A stretch of 64,000 bases of DNA from an uncultured Lachnospiraceae bacterium (GTDB lineage: Bacteria; Bacillota; Clostridia; Lachnospirales; Lachnospiraceae): contig CALWSC010000114.1 of the NCBI GenBank assembly GCA_944384105.1, positions 1-64,000 of the forward strand. The letters run 5' to 3'. This document shows positions 17,295-25,928 of the stretch, piece after piece (within the stretch, counting starts at the first letter, position 1; every line of letters starts with the position of its first letter). Both the position numbers and the translations under genes were made by a program. The notes beneath the pieces were generated by a model. The model did not search any database. It was not told the DNA's origin and saw only the letters and a list, made by a program, of their open reading frames with translations.

Positions 17295-19126
17295 GAATTG
17301 AAGAACAGGAATATACAAAAAATTTTGATATCAGAATCTGGAAGCGCGTGCTTCCGTTCCTGAAACCATTTCGCAGAACAGTAGCGGTCGTACTGATTTT
17401 CAACCTGGTCTGCTCTCTGATCGATATTGTACTTCCGCTGTTTCAGCGGTACGCCATTGATAACTTTATTGAAAAAAATACGCTCCACGGCATCTGGGTT
17501 TTCGCTGCGGTATATGCGGTTGTCATCCTCGTACAGTTTATCAGCGTCATGCTCTTTACCCGCGGCAGCGCTTCGCTTGAGATGTACGTCAGCAAGACGA
17601 TGAAGCGCGCCTGCTTCGTTCATCTGCAGGAGCTGTCTTTTTCCTACTACAATGTGACACCGGTCGGCTACATTCTCTCCCGGGTAATGAGTGATACGGA
17701 CCGAATCGCCGGTATGGTGGCATGGAATATCACCGACATGCTCTGGGCATTCTTCTATGTGCTCGGCGTATTTATTGCAATGCTGATGCTTAACTGGAAG
17801 CTTGCGCTGATTATCATGCTCATTGTACCGGCTCTGGCGCTTCTGACCTGGTATTTCCAGAATAAAATCCTGCACTGGAACCGCAGGGTGAGAAAGATCA
17901 ACTCCCGCATCACAAGCAGCTATAATGAGGGCATCATGGGCGCACAGACGTCCAAGACTCTTGTGATCGAGGACAAGAATCTTGAGGAATTTCAGGAAAT
18001 TACGGAGGAAATGCGCACGTCGGCTATTCACGCCGCAAGGCTTTCCGCCGTGTACGTGCCGCTGATTCTGATCTGCGGATCGCTTGCGACTGCGATCGTA
18101 TTGAGCCGCGGAGGTATTCTCGTGCGTGAGCAGCTTCTGATGATCGGAACACTCTCGGCATTTACCTCATATGCGGTCGGTATCTTTGAGCCGATCCAGC
18201 AGCTTGCGAGGAACCTCGCAGAGCTGATCTCCATACAGGCAAATATCGAGCGCGTCGCAACGCTTCTCGACCAGGAGCCAATGGTGAAGGATACTCCGGA
18301 GGTTATTGAAAAATACGGCGATACATTTTCTCCAAAGAAGGAAAACTGGGAGCCAATCCGGGGGGATATCGAGTTTCGGGACGTTTCATTCCATTATCCC
18401 GACGGACAGGAGGAAGTACTCAGTCACTTTAACCTCAAGGTTCCTGCCGGAACGACGGTGGCAATCGTCGGCGAGACAGGCGCAGGCAAAAGTACACTTG
18501 TCAATCTCGCCTGCCGATTCTTCGAGCCGACGGGCGGAGAGATCCTGATTGACGGCGTGGACTACCGCGAACGCAGCCAGCTCTGGCTGCACAGCAATAT
18601 CGGCTATGTACTGCAGAATCCCCACCTTTTCTCAGGCACAATCATGGAAAATATCCGCTACGGCAAGCTTGACGCCACAGACGAAGAGGTAAAGCTCGCA
18701 GCAAAAGCAGTTTCCGCAGATCTCGCTGCCGAGCGCCTGGAAAACGGTTACAATACTGATGTCGGCGAAGGCGGCGGACGCCTCTCCACCGGAGAGAAGC
18801 AGCTTATTTCTTTCGCCCGCGCCATCCTGGCTGATCCCAGAATCTTCGTCCTCGATGAGGCAACATCCTCCATCGATACCCAGACGGAACAGCTGATACA
18901 AAAGGCGACAGAGAAGCTTCTTAAAGGAAGAACTTCATTTATTATCGCCCACAGACTCTCAACCATCCGTCATGCCGATGTGATTCTCGTAGTAAAGGAC
19001 GGAAAGATTCTGGAGAGCGGAAAGCACCGGGAGCTGCTGGAAAAGAAGGGCTATTATTATCACTTATGCAGGCAGCAGTTTCAGGAAGAGACGATTCAGA
19101 AAAGCAGCAGCTGGGAAAAAGCCTGA
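17291..19126 (+). CDS. Heterodimeric ABC exporter subunit with catalytic Walker B (BmrD-like)
   Basis: This 611-residue half-transporter is the partner of the preceding gene. Walker A is GETGAGKST (394-402). Walker B FVLDEATSS keeps the catalytic Glu523, but the signature motif is the non-canonical LSTGE (498-502). The two subunits are thus complementary: one composite ATP site has a good signature with the good Glu, the other is degenerate on both sides. An extra N-terminal stretch before the first helix (EEQEYTKNFDIRIWKR) is typical of the BmrD/YheH side. It ends at a strong hairpin shared with the convergent GTPase gene. Confidence 0.9.
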   Translation: MRIEEQEYTKNFDIRIWKRVLPFLKPFRRTVAVVLIFNLVCSLIDIVLPLFQRYAIDNFIEKNTLHGIWVFAAVYAVVILVQFISVMLFTRGSASLEMYVSKTMKRACFVHLQELSFSYYNVTPVGYILSRVMSDTDRIAGMVAWNITDMLWAFFYVLGVFIAMLMLNWKLALIIMLIVPALALLTWYFQNKILHWNRRVRKINSRITSSYNEGIMGAQTSKTLVIEDKNLEEFQEITEEMRTSAIHAARLSAVYVPLILICGSLATAIVLSRGGILVREQLLMIGTLSAFTSYAVGIFEPIQQLARNLAELISIQANIERVATLLDQEPMVKDTPEVIEKYGDTFSPKKENWEPIRGDIEFRDVSFHYPDGQEEVLSHFNLKVPAGTTVAIVGETGAGKSTLVNLACRFFEPTGGEILIDGVDYRERSQLWLHSNIGYVLQNPHLFSGTIMENIRYGKLDATDEEVKLAAKAVSADLAAERLENGYNTDVGEGGGRLSTGEKQLISFARAILADPRIFVLDEATSSIDTQTEQLIQKATEKLLKGRTSFIIAHRLSTIRHADVILVVKDGKILESGKHRELLEKKGYYYHLCRQQFQEETIQKSSSWEKA

Positions 19127-19134
19127 ACAAAATC

Positions 19135-19168
19135 GGGGCAGCCTTCAAGGATTCCTGAAGGCTGCCCC
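19135..19168. terminator. Bidirectional terminator between ABC exporter and G3E GTPase
   Basis: A near-perfect inverted repeat with arms beginning GGGGCAGCCTTCA (from 19135) and ending in the complement at 19168 lies between two convergent genes. The downstream side on the plus strand is T-rich (TTTAATTTTATCTTTT). Confidence 0.8.
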
Positions 19169-19190
19169 ATCTGCTTTAATTTTATCTTTT

Positions 19191-20324
19191 TTATTTTACA
19201 TGAAACAGCTCTGCCAGCTTCTGCTCTTCCAGCTTCGACCCGATCACGCACAGTCTTCCCGTGTACTCGGCAGCTCCGGTGCGCAGTTCATACTCTTCTG
19301 GTACCATATCGAAGTAGATCCACTGACCGTCAGCTCCCGCTACCATACCTTTGGCACGCAGTACGGTACCATAGGACGGATCAGAAGAGAGAGTCTTAAG
19401 CGCTTCCTCGATCTCCTCTTTTGTGTACTTGTGAGCTGTCTCGCGTCCCCAGCTTGTAAATACCTCATCGGCGTGATGGTGATGATGGTCGTGGTCATGG
19501 CAGCCGCAGGTACAGTTCTCATCGTGCTCATGATGGTGATGCCCGTGATGGCACTCTTCCTCGTGGTCGTGATGGTGCTCATGGCAGCACGCTCCGTCAT
19601 GGTCATGATGATGGTGCTCATGGCAGCACTCATCCTCGTGATCGTGATGGTGATGATCATGGCAGCACGCTCCATCGTGGTCATGATGATGGTCATGGCG
19701 CTCCTCCTCATCGAACATCAGATCAATCTTCACGCCCTCCATTGTTTCCAGTACTTTCTTTCCGCCCAGCTCTTCCACCGGAGTCGTGATGATAGCCGCA
19801 TCCTTGTTGATGCCGCGCAGCAGCTCCACCGCCTTCTCGATCTTATCCTGAGATGCCTTGTCCGTTCTGCTCAAAACGATTGTCTTAGCATACTCAACCT
19901 GGTTCTCAAAGAACTCTCCGAAATTTCTCAGATACATCTTGCACTTGGAAACATCTACAACTGTCGTGTAACTGTTAAGCTCCACACCGGTCTTTACCTT
20001 AATATCTTCCACTGCTTTAATAATATCGGACAGCTTGCCGACGCCTGACGGCTCGATAATGATGCGGTCCGGGTGATACTTCTCTATCACTTCATTTAAA
20101 GCAGTTCCGAAATCTCCGACTAAAGAGCAGCAAATGCATCCGGAATTCATCTCGCGGATCTCAATACCTGCCTCTTTTAAGAAGCCGCCGTCGATACCGA
20201 TCTCACCGAATTCATTCTCAATCAGAACTACCTGCTCGCCTTTGAGTGCCTCGCTCAACAGCTTCTTAATCAGCGTTGTCTTACCCGCTCCCAGAAACCC
20301 TGAGATAATGTCAATTTTTGTCAT
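19191..20324 (-). CDS. G3E GTPase metal chaperone with His/Cys-rich region
   Basis: This 377-residue CobW/ZNG1-type GTPase has the P-loop GFLGAGKTTL (9-18), the metal-binding motif CICC (Cys63, Cys65, Cys66), the switch motif EPSGVG and an SRTDK guanine-specificity motif. Between the GTPase and the C-terminal CobW_C domain lies a 75-residue His/Asp/Cys-rich segment (210-284). It is built of imperfect repeats of DHDGACCH and DECCHEHHHH, plausibly storing or sensing zinc, nickel or cobalt. Expression may be attenuated by a hairpin in its leader. It is the second G3E protein in the window, and unlike the one near pth it keeps CxCC. The metal and the client are unknown. Confidence 0.88.
   Translation of the reverse strand: MTKIDIISGFLGAGKTTLIKKLLSEALKGEQVVLIENEFGEIGIDGGFLKEAGIEIREMNSGCICCSLVGDFGTALNEVIEKYHPDRIIIEPSGVGKLSDIIKAVEDIKVKTGVELNSYTTVVDVSKCKMYLRNFGEFFENQVEYAKTIVLSRTDKASQDKIEKAVELLRGINKDAAIITTPVEELGGKKVLETMEGVKIDLMFDEEERHDHHHDHDGACCHDHHHHDHEDECCHEHHHHDHDGACCHEHHHDHEEECHHGHHHHEHDENCTCGCHDHDHHHHHADEVFTSWGRETAHKYTKEEIEEALKTLSSDPSYGTVLRAKGMVAGADGQWIYFDMVPEEYELRTGAAEYTGRLCVIGSKLEEQKLAELFHVK
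19473..19697 (-). repeat. Imperfect coding repeat for the His/Cys-rich metal-binding segment
   Basis: The DNA is built of imperfect units of roughly 40-80 bp rich in CAT/CAC/GAC codons. They encode at least two copies of DHDGACCH and two of related blocks with CC or EC pairs. Repeat-number variation between strains would be expected from such a tract. Confidence 0.8.
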
Positions 20325-20354
20325 TTTCTTTTACTTCCTTTCTTTAAACGGAAT

Positions 20355-20396
20355 ATAAAAATGTCCTCAGACGCCCTTATTACAGGCGTCCTGGAC
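20355..20396 (-). terminator. Terminator-like hairpin in the leader of the metal-chaperone gene
   Basis: On the minus strand GTCC-AG-GACGCC pairs with GGCGTC-TGA-GGAC and is followed by ATTTTTAT. It lies between the promoter at 20431-20459 and the start codon at 20324. It can therefore act as an attenuator of the GTPase gene, as a terminator of the trp transporter operon, or both. Confidence 0.55.
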
Positions 20397-20430
20397 ACAG
20401 CCATATCTTATTGTTTCTCTTCCGCGTATA

Positions 20431-20459
20431 AGTATATACCAAACACTGATAAATTGCAA
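20431..20459 (-). promoter_or_regulatory. Promoter of the His-rich G3E GTPase gene
   Basis: On the minus strand TTGCAA (20454-20459), a 17-bp spacer and TATACT (20431-20436) give an untranslated leader of about 100 bases. No clear Zur box was recognised. Confidence 0.65.
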
Positions 20460-20484
20460 AGGCTTTTCCGGCACTGCCTTTTTT

Positions 20485-21258
20485 CTAATTTCCGCACTCA
20501 ATGCTAATTTCATTAAATCTTTCCAGAATGTCGTCAATCTGAATCTTTTTTTTCTCTTCCCCTGCCGCGTCGAGCACCGCCTGCCCCTGGTGCATCATCA
20601 GCAGGCGGTCTCCGTATTCTACTGCGTAGCGCAGATTGTGCGTTACCATGATCGTTGTGAGCTGCTTCTCTCTTACAATCTTATCTGTCAGCTCCATAAT
20701 CAAATCTGCGGTCTTTGGATCAAGTGCCGCCGTATGTTCGTCCAGAATCAGGAAATCAATCGGCGTCATCGTAGACATCAGAAGGGCCATTGCCTGCCGC
20801 TGCCCGCCGGAGAGCGCTCCGACTCTGATGTCCATCTTATCCTCCAGCCCAAGTCCGAGCTGCCGCAGATTTTCCCTGTAAAATTCAATCCGCGCCTTCT
20901 CTGTCCCCCTCTTGAGTCCGAAAAATTTTCCCTTATTATCCGCCAGAGACATATTTTCCAATATCGTCATCTGCGGGCACGTTCCCATCGCAGGATTCTG
21001 ATAAACTCTTCCTATATATTTCTGGCGCTGATATTCTTTCTGCTTCGCAATGTCCTTTCCGTCAATCAACACCTGCCCGCCGTCCAGCTCAATACTTCCG
21101 CAGATCAGGTTCAGAAGGGATGTTTTTCCCGATCCGTTGCTTCCGACCACTGAGACAAACTGTCCCGTGGGCACTGACAGATTAAAATTTTCAAAAAGGC
21201 ACATCTCATTGATTGTACCCGGATTGTAGAATTTATGGATGTTTTTCAGTTCAAGCAC
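20485..21258 (-). CDS. trpZ: ABC transporter ATP-binding protein (TrpZ-like)
   Basis: This 257-residue ATPase has Walker A GSNGSGKTS, signature LSGGQRQA and Walker B LIDFLILDEHTAALD. It starts at a TTG that overlaps the permease gene by eight bases. With the permease and binding lipoprotein upstream it forms a three-gene importer of the type known as TrpXYZ. The operon is preceded by a T-box whose specifier reads TGG, so tryptophan is the likely substrate. It is the last gene of the operon. Confidence 0.88.
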   Translation of the reverse strand: MLELKNIHKFYNPGTINEMCLFENFNLSVPTGQFVSVVGSNGSGKTSLLNLICGSIELDGGQVLIDGKDIAKQKEYQRQKYIGRVYQNPAMGTCPQMTILENMSLADNKGKFFGLKRGTEKARIEFYRENLRQLGLGLEDKMDIRVGALSGGQRQAMALLMSTMTPIDFLILDEHTAALDPKTADLIMELTDKIVREKQLTTIMVTHNLRYAVEYGDRLLMMHQGQAVLDAAGEEKKKIQIDDILERFNEISIECGN

Positions 21259-22132
21259 TCTTCTTCACCTTCTTCTTTCTGTCCATGCTGATAATCAGAA
21301 CTGCCAGAAACAGCACTGCTGTGATCAGCTTCATAGATGTGGGATCGAAAAATTTGATTGCTGCCGCAACGCACGCTTTATATAAAATGGATCCGAGAAT
21401 CACTGCCGTCGTCGCCTTCATCACGGAAATCTTTCCGAACAGGCTGATACCGATAATCACACTTGCCAGTCCCAGCACAATGGAGCCGACGCCTGAGGAA
21501 ATATCAAACACCTTCTGTTCCTGTGCAAATACGCATCCGCTCAGCGCTACAAGTCCGTTTGCGATTGCAAGTCCGAGAATCTTCACATTTCCCTTGTCTT
21601 TTGCCAGGGAGGTTACAAGATTTTCATTGTCCCCCACCGCGCGCAGCAGATAGCCGGATTTCGTCTTTAAATAAAGATCCAGCAGAATCTTGCTGACTGC
21701 CGCGATAATAAGGATCATTACAATTTTCACATACGCCGGAATCGTTCCTCCGAAAATGCCCTCCAGAAATTCGTTCTTGAAGATCGTTTCCTGTGAAAAC
21801 AGCGGCACGTTGTTCGTTCCTGCAATCTTAAGGTTAATCGTATACAGCCCGGTCATCATGATAATTCCCGAAAGCAGATCGCGCACCTTAAATTTCACAT
21901 GAATAAGCCCTGTACATACACCGGCCAGAGCCCCGGCAAAAAATGCAATCGGCAGCGTGAGGTATGCGTTCACACCCGCCTTAATAAGCGCCGCCGTTAC
22001 AGCCGCTCCCATAGGGAAGCTCCCGTCCACGGTCAGATCCGGGAAGTCCAAAATCTTGTAGGTGATATATACTCCCAGCGCCAGTATTCCATATATCAAT
22101 CCCTGTTCTATGATGGTGAGAATAAAGTCCAT
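21251..22132 (-). CDS. trpY: ABC transporter permease (TrpY-like)
   Basis: This 293-residue very hydrophobic protein belongs to the branched-chain/sugar-type permease fold (BPD_transp_2), with about eight to nine membrane helices. It has the conserved cytoplasmic motif GNGLVALSGCVFAQEQ in its second half, near where such permeases contact the ATPase. It lies 18 bp after the binding-protein gene and overlaps the ATPase gene. Substrate assignment to tryptophan rests on the T-box. Confidence 0.88.
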   Translation of the reverse strand: MDFILTIIEQGLIYGILALGVYITYKILDFPDLTVDGSFPMGAAVTAALIKAGVNAYLTLPIAFFAGALAGVCTGLIHVKFKVRDLLSGIIMMTGLYTINLKIAGTNNVPLFSQETIFKNEFLEGIFGGTIPAYVKIVMILIIAAVSKILLDLYLKTKSGYLLRAVGDNENLVTSLAKDKGNVKILGLAIANGLVALSGCVFAQEQKVFDISSGVGSIVLGLASVIIGISLFGKISVMKATTAVILGSILYKACVAAAIKFFDPTSMKLITAVLFLAVLIISMDRKKKVKKSA

Positions 22133-22150
22133 CGCTCTCTGCCTCCATTA

Positions 22151-23167
22151 TCAGCTCTCTGAAATTTCTGTGTACGTTTCAACTGCTTCCGTGAGCATAT
22201 CCTCCGGAATTGTAATGCCAAGATTCTCGGCAGCTTTTTCATTGATGTAAAGATTGCTTCCCTCAATCGTCTCCACAGGCATCTCCTCTGCATTCGCCTC
22301 GCCCTTTAACACCTTCGCAGCCATTTTTCCGGTCGCTTTTCCAAGGCTCACGTAATCAAGTCCCTCAGCAGCCAGGCATCCCAGTTTTACCTGCTCAATT
22401 TCACTTCCGAATACCGGAATACCCTTCTCGTTTGCCTGATCGAGGATTGTCGGAAGAGCGCTGACTACCGTGTTGTCCGTGAGATTTGTCAGGCAGTCGA
22501 CCTTTCCGAGCAGATCAGACGCTGCGAGTGAGACCTCGGAAGTGTTCGTGACACCGGACGTCTCCAGTTTAAAACCATATTCCGGGGCCAGCTTCTCGTA
22601 TTGCTCAATGCTTGCCGCGGAATTTGCCTCACTTGTCGTGTAGAGAATTCCTATCGTCTCAGCCTCAGGCAAAATCTCACGGATCATCTTTAACTGTTCC
22701 TCAACCGGCAGTACATCGCTCGTTCCTGTGACTGCCCCTACCGGATTGCCGTCCTCGTCTGCAAGCTCTGCAGTCTGTGGATTTGTCACCGCCGTATAAA
22801 TCACCGGGATATCCGTATCCATCGCTGCATTGAATGCCGCCTGCGCGCTCGGCGTCGCGATTGCGCAGATCAGATCTACATCATCGGAAACGAAACTCTG
22901 TGCAATCTGAGAAGCCGTTCCAGGATCGGCATCCGCATTGTTTTCCTTGATCTCAAGGTTTTTGCCCTCCTCGAATCCCTCTTCCTTAAGTCCCTCGATA
23001 AATCCCTCTCTGCAGTTGTCCAGCGATCCATGCTCGGCAAACTGGGAAATTCCGATTGTGTATGTCTTTTCACCGCTCTCATTATCCGCGGCCTGCGCGT
23101 TTCCGCATGCGCTTAATCCTGCCATCATTGCCGCGCCTAAAATCATTGCCAATACTTTTCTTCTCAT
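22151..23167 (-). CDS. trpX: ABC transporter substrate-binding lipoprotein (TrpX-like)
   Basis: This 338-residue protein has a lipoprotein signal ending GLSAC (Cys21) and belongs to the ABC substrate-binding family PF04392, which forms a periplasmic-binding-protein type I fold. Hallmarks include YTIGISQFAEHGSLDNCREG at the mature start and VTNPQTAELADEDGNP in the middle. It captures the ligand outside the membrane for TrpYZ. It is first in the operon, directly downstream of the tryptophan T-box leader, with AAAGGAG before the ATG. Confidence 0.88.
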   Translation of the reverse strand: MRRKVLAMILGAAMMAGLSACGNAQAADNESGEKTYTIGISQFAEHGSLDNCREGFIEGLKEEGFEEGKNLEIKENNADADPGTASQIAQSFVSDDVDLICAIATPSAQAAFNAAMDTDIPVIYTAVTNPQTAELADEDGNPVGAVTGTSDVLPVEEQLKMIREILPEAETIGILYTTSEANSAASIEQYEKLAPEYGFKLETSGVTNTSEVSLAASDLLGKVDCLTNLTDNTVVSALPTILDQANEKGIPVFGSEIEQVKLGCLAAEGLDYVSLGKATGKMAAKVLKGEANAEEMPVETIEGSNLYINEKAAENLGITIPEDMLTEAVETYTEISES

Positions 23168-23239
23168 AATCGTGTTCTCCTTTACTTTTTATATTTTATT
23201 TTTTGGTGACGTCAAAAGCAAAGAAGCCGATAAAATCAA

Positions 23240-23522
23240 AAAACCGTCTCAGGCATATATACTATGCTTGAGACGGTAATAAAAATTCACTCTTATTATC
23301 GCGGTACCACTCAATTTGACAAATGTGTCCACTTTCCTCGCGTACTATCATACGCTCCTGATTGATAACGGGTTCGGTTCCCGGCGACGCCTACTCTTTT
23401 CATTTCGGATCGCCCTCGAAAGTCCATTCGGCATCAAGCTCCATACGGCAATTCCACCACCTGCCGCTCTCTGCGATTTCGCTCAAAGCTTACTCCTCTT
23501 TCTCATCGGTTTTGCTTTTGAT
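23240..23522 (-). promoter_or_regulatory. Tryptophan T-box riboswitch of the trpXYZ operon
   Basis: On the minus strand the leader contains the T-box GAGTGGTACCGCG (23299-23312). Downstream is a strong terminator (GTCTCA...TGAGAC stem at about 23243-23276, then TTTTTT). Upstream is stem I with an AGAGAG motif and the specifier-loop sequence GAATGGAC, in which TGG (complement of 23424-23426) is the codon. Uncharged tRNA-Trp would stabilise the antiterminator and switch on uptake. Confidence 0.92.
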
Positions 23523-23529
23523 GGTTTCG

Positions 23530-23558
23530 ATTTTAATACATATTTTTTCGTTTGTCAA
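23530..23558 (-). promoter_or_regulatory. Promoter of the T-box trpXYZ operon
   Basis: TTGACA (23553-23558 on the minus strand), a 17-bp spacer and TAAAAT (23530-23535) precede the T-box leader. Confidence 0.8.
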
Positions 23559-23725
23559 GAAAATTTTAGAATTCTTTTCTGATATATTTGGGATATATAC
23601 TAAATTTTTCTTCTTGATATTTCTTCCGTCAAGTGGAGGAAGCCTTTATGAAACATAGATCCTGCAGCATTGCGGCCTTTGCGGAGATCCCCGTTTCTGT
23701 TCCAGCAGAGCCAATGGTTTTCCCT

Positions 23726-25876
23726 TTAGATTTCCCGGATAACCGTCTCAAATCCTCCCAGCACCACTTCCTGCGTTCCGTAGTCCGTCTCCACTGACGT
23801 GCGCTGTTCCTGACTGCTGTTGTTGATTACGATCAGCGTTTTTCCGTCAGGATAATACGCACACTCGGTCTGCAGATTATCCGTCAAATACTTCGGCTCC
23901 CTGATTCCGACCGCATACATCAGCAGGTTTAAAAGCATTCTTGTATTCTGATTCGTAAATGTAAAATGAGAAAGGTAAATACCTTTTCCCTTTCCAAATT
24001 CATGGACGCAAGCCAGGATCTTTCCATTCTCCGACGCCAGCACATCCGCCGTTCCGTCCGTAAGGAAAACGCCTTCCTCCGGACGGATAGTAGCTCCATC
24101 TGGGATCAGTCCCTCACTGTCTTTCGTTTCAAAGGTCCACTTTCCGTGGCAGACTTTTGCGCCCGTGTCTTTATCTACACCCAGCACCGGAGCCATGCGG
24201 AAGTAATCACTGTATCCTTCTGCAGCCGACGGCTCGCCGACGCCGAGGAATACGCCGCCCTCCTGTACCCAGGCATACAGTGTCTCCAGAAGCGAAACAT
24301 CTTTCCATGCGTCTCCGCCGCTCCACGCTGTTCTGGCCGCACCCGCGTTGATCACCACATCTGCATCGCCGAGCGCTCCGTTTTTTACATCCTCAAAGCT
24401 TATAAATTTTACATCTACCGGAAGTCCGGAAAGAGCTTCGTTGATATGGATGAGATCGTGCATGTACGTCTCGTGGAAATGCCCGGACAGAGTCCAGGAT
24501 CGCAGGCTTCCCCAACTGTGAAGGACTGCAACGCGGCACGGAAGCGTGTAGACTGCTCCCTTAGCATGCAGCTCCTTGATCCTGCGGAATTCATCCGCCA
24601 CCTCAGCAATGTACTCTACAAAATCCGGATAATTTTCCGTCAGATGCAGATATCCGCCAAGACCGATTCTGTCGACAGGCTGGCGCAGCAGAGCGCGGCG
24701 CACGCTGTTCCAGTATTTCTTTGCGTCCAGCGTCGGATCTCCGTCTCCGCTGAACGTAGGCGCTCCTCCCAGCCCCACCGGGAACAGATAGGGGTGCAGG
24801 CGCAGCTCATGCGTCTTCACATCCGCTCCGGCGCACAGACGCGCTTCATATCCCGAGAATACGCACTTAATCAGTCCGTCGAAATTGAATTTCGGAAACA
24901 GGGCACTGTACGGTTCCACACCGATCCAACTGTCATCGTAGAATACATATGCTTTCTTTCCGTAATCATGCACCAGCTGTACGAGCTTTTTCCCGAACTC
25001 CACAACAAAGCGGTTCGTAAATTCCATATAGTCCCTCTGCTTCTTACCCGCGGGCATATGCGTTACATGAAGTTTTCCCTGATGAATAAAATCCTCAGCC
25101 GTCAGCTCATAGCCGTATGCTTTCTGAAATTCCTCCAGAGCCTGCGGGCTTACTGTGAAATCATAAGAACCCCAGTCTGTGTACAAATTTCTGTTTCTCT
25201 TATCAGAGCCCCAGATCCAGACAAAATTGTAGAACATGGAGGTAAATCGCACTACCGTAGTCGCCGGATGGGTCTCGCACCAGTTCTTCAGCCAGCCGTA
25301 AAGATAATCCTGCGCCTCCTGGCTTCTGGGATCCACAGGCATCAGATGCTCCTTGTCCCAGCTGTTCGTCACATGGTTATACATGGATATCTCTTCCCAG
25401 ATACGGTATGCCAGAAAGCTCACCGTATATTCATGAAAAGGCTTCACTCCGTTCAGTCTGACATTTCCCGATGCACTATCGTAGCTCCAGCGGTTTCTGT
25501 CCACCTCGGCTTCCTGCGTCCTGTCGTATACCTGCCAGTATTTCACTGATTCAGGGCTGTCATTGATGCAAAACTGCTCCTCAAAGAAGCCGTCCATCAG
25601 ATGAATGGCGAGCGTATCCTGAACCGCCATTCTGGGAATCGTCATCAAAAACGTCTGCTGCAGATACTGCGGATGCTCTTTTGCCCAGGCATTATGGTCT
25701 CTGATAATGCAGATTGTGGAATAAATTCCATATCCGGCTTCCAGGATCTCCGGGGACAACTCCGTCCCGTCGCTGTCACGGATCACATCCGCTCCCCATT
25801 TCTCCGCCAGCTCCAGCGTCAGCTTTTCATATCCCGCCTCTCCCGGAAGTGTAAAATCTCCTTTATTTCTATTCAT
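23726..25876 (-). CDS. GH112 beta-galactoside phosphorylase
   Basis: GH112 enzymes phosphorolyse beta-galactosides to galactose-1-phosphate. Known members act on lacto-N-biose/galacto-N-biose or on beta-1,4-galactosyl-L-rhamnose. The 716-residue product has family length and starts FTLPGEAGYEKLTLELAEKW, the usual GH112 opening. The segment YVFYDDSWIG (about 310-319) contains the likely acid Asp. There is no signal peptide, so it is cytoplasmic. The neighbouring esterase and GH105 belong to rhamnogalacturonan breakdown, which favours galactosyl-rhamnose as the substrate; host-glycan disaccharides remain possible. The reading frame is intact. Confidence 0.9.
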   Translation of the reverse strand: MNRNKGDFTLPGEAGYEKLTLELAEKWGADVIRDSDGTELSPEILEAGYGIYSTICIIRDHNAWAKEHPQYLQQTFLMTIPRMAVQDTLAIHLMDGFFEEQFCINDSPESVKYWQVYDRTQEAEVDRNRWSYDSASGNVRLNGVKPFHEYTVSFLAYRIWEEISMYNHVTNSWDKEHLMPVDPRSQEAQDYLYGWLKNWCETHPATTVVRFTSMFYNFVWIWGSDKRNRNLYTDWGSYDFTVSPQALEEFQKAYGYELTAEDFIHQGKLHVTHMPAGKKQRDYMEFTNRFVVEFGKKLVQLVHDYGKKAYVFYDDSWIGVEPYSALFPKFNFDGLIKCVFSGYEARLCAGADVKTHELRLHPYLFPVGLGGAPTFSGDGDPTLDAKKYWNSVRRALLRQPVDRIGLGGYLHLTENYPDFVEYIAEVADEFRRIKELHAKGAVYTLPCRVAVLHSWGSLRSWTLSGHFHETYMHDLIHINEALSGLPVDVKFISFEDVKNGALGDADVVINAGAARTAWSGGDAWKDVSLLETLYAWVQEGGVFLGVGEPSAAEGYSDYFRMAPVLGVDKDTGAKVCHGKWTFETKDSEGLIPDGATIRPEEGVFLTDGTADVLASENGKILACVHEFGKGKGIYLSHFTFTNQNTRMLLNLLMYAVGIREPKYLTDNLQTECAYYPDGKTLIVINNSSQEQRTSVETDYGTQEVVLGGFETVIREI

Positions 25877-25928
25877 ATAATAACCAACCTCTCTTTTCTA
25901 TTCTACTGTCTCGTTCTATACTATCGGA

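Noticed and set aside
19473..19697. Repeats that might suggest a CRISPR array
   Set aside because: They are in-frame coding repeats for His/Cys residues without regular spacers.
19200..20048. Hydrophobic plus-strand frame opposite the His-rich GTPase
   Set aside because: The Val/Met stretches are the complement of His/Asp repeat codons, so it is an artefact.
23648..23797. Short plus-strand frame of about 49 codons with GGAGG before its ATG
   Set aside because: It overlaps the end of the GH112 gene antisense and has no recognisable features or promoter.
23966..25549. Long plus-strand open frame (about 527 codons) opposite the GH112 gene
   Set aside because: It is a shadow of the well-supported minus-strand gene, with no ribosome site and no recognisable domain.
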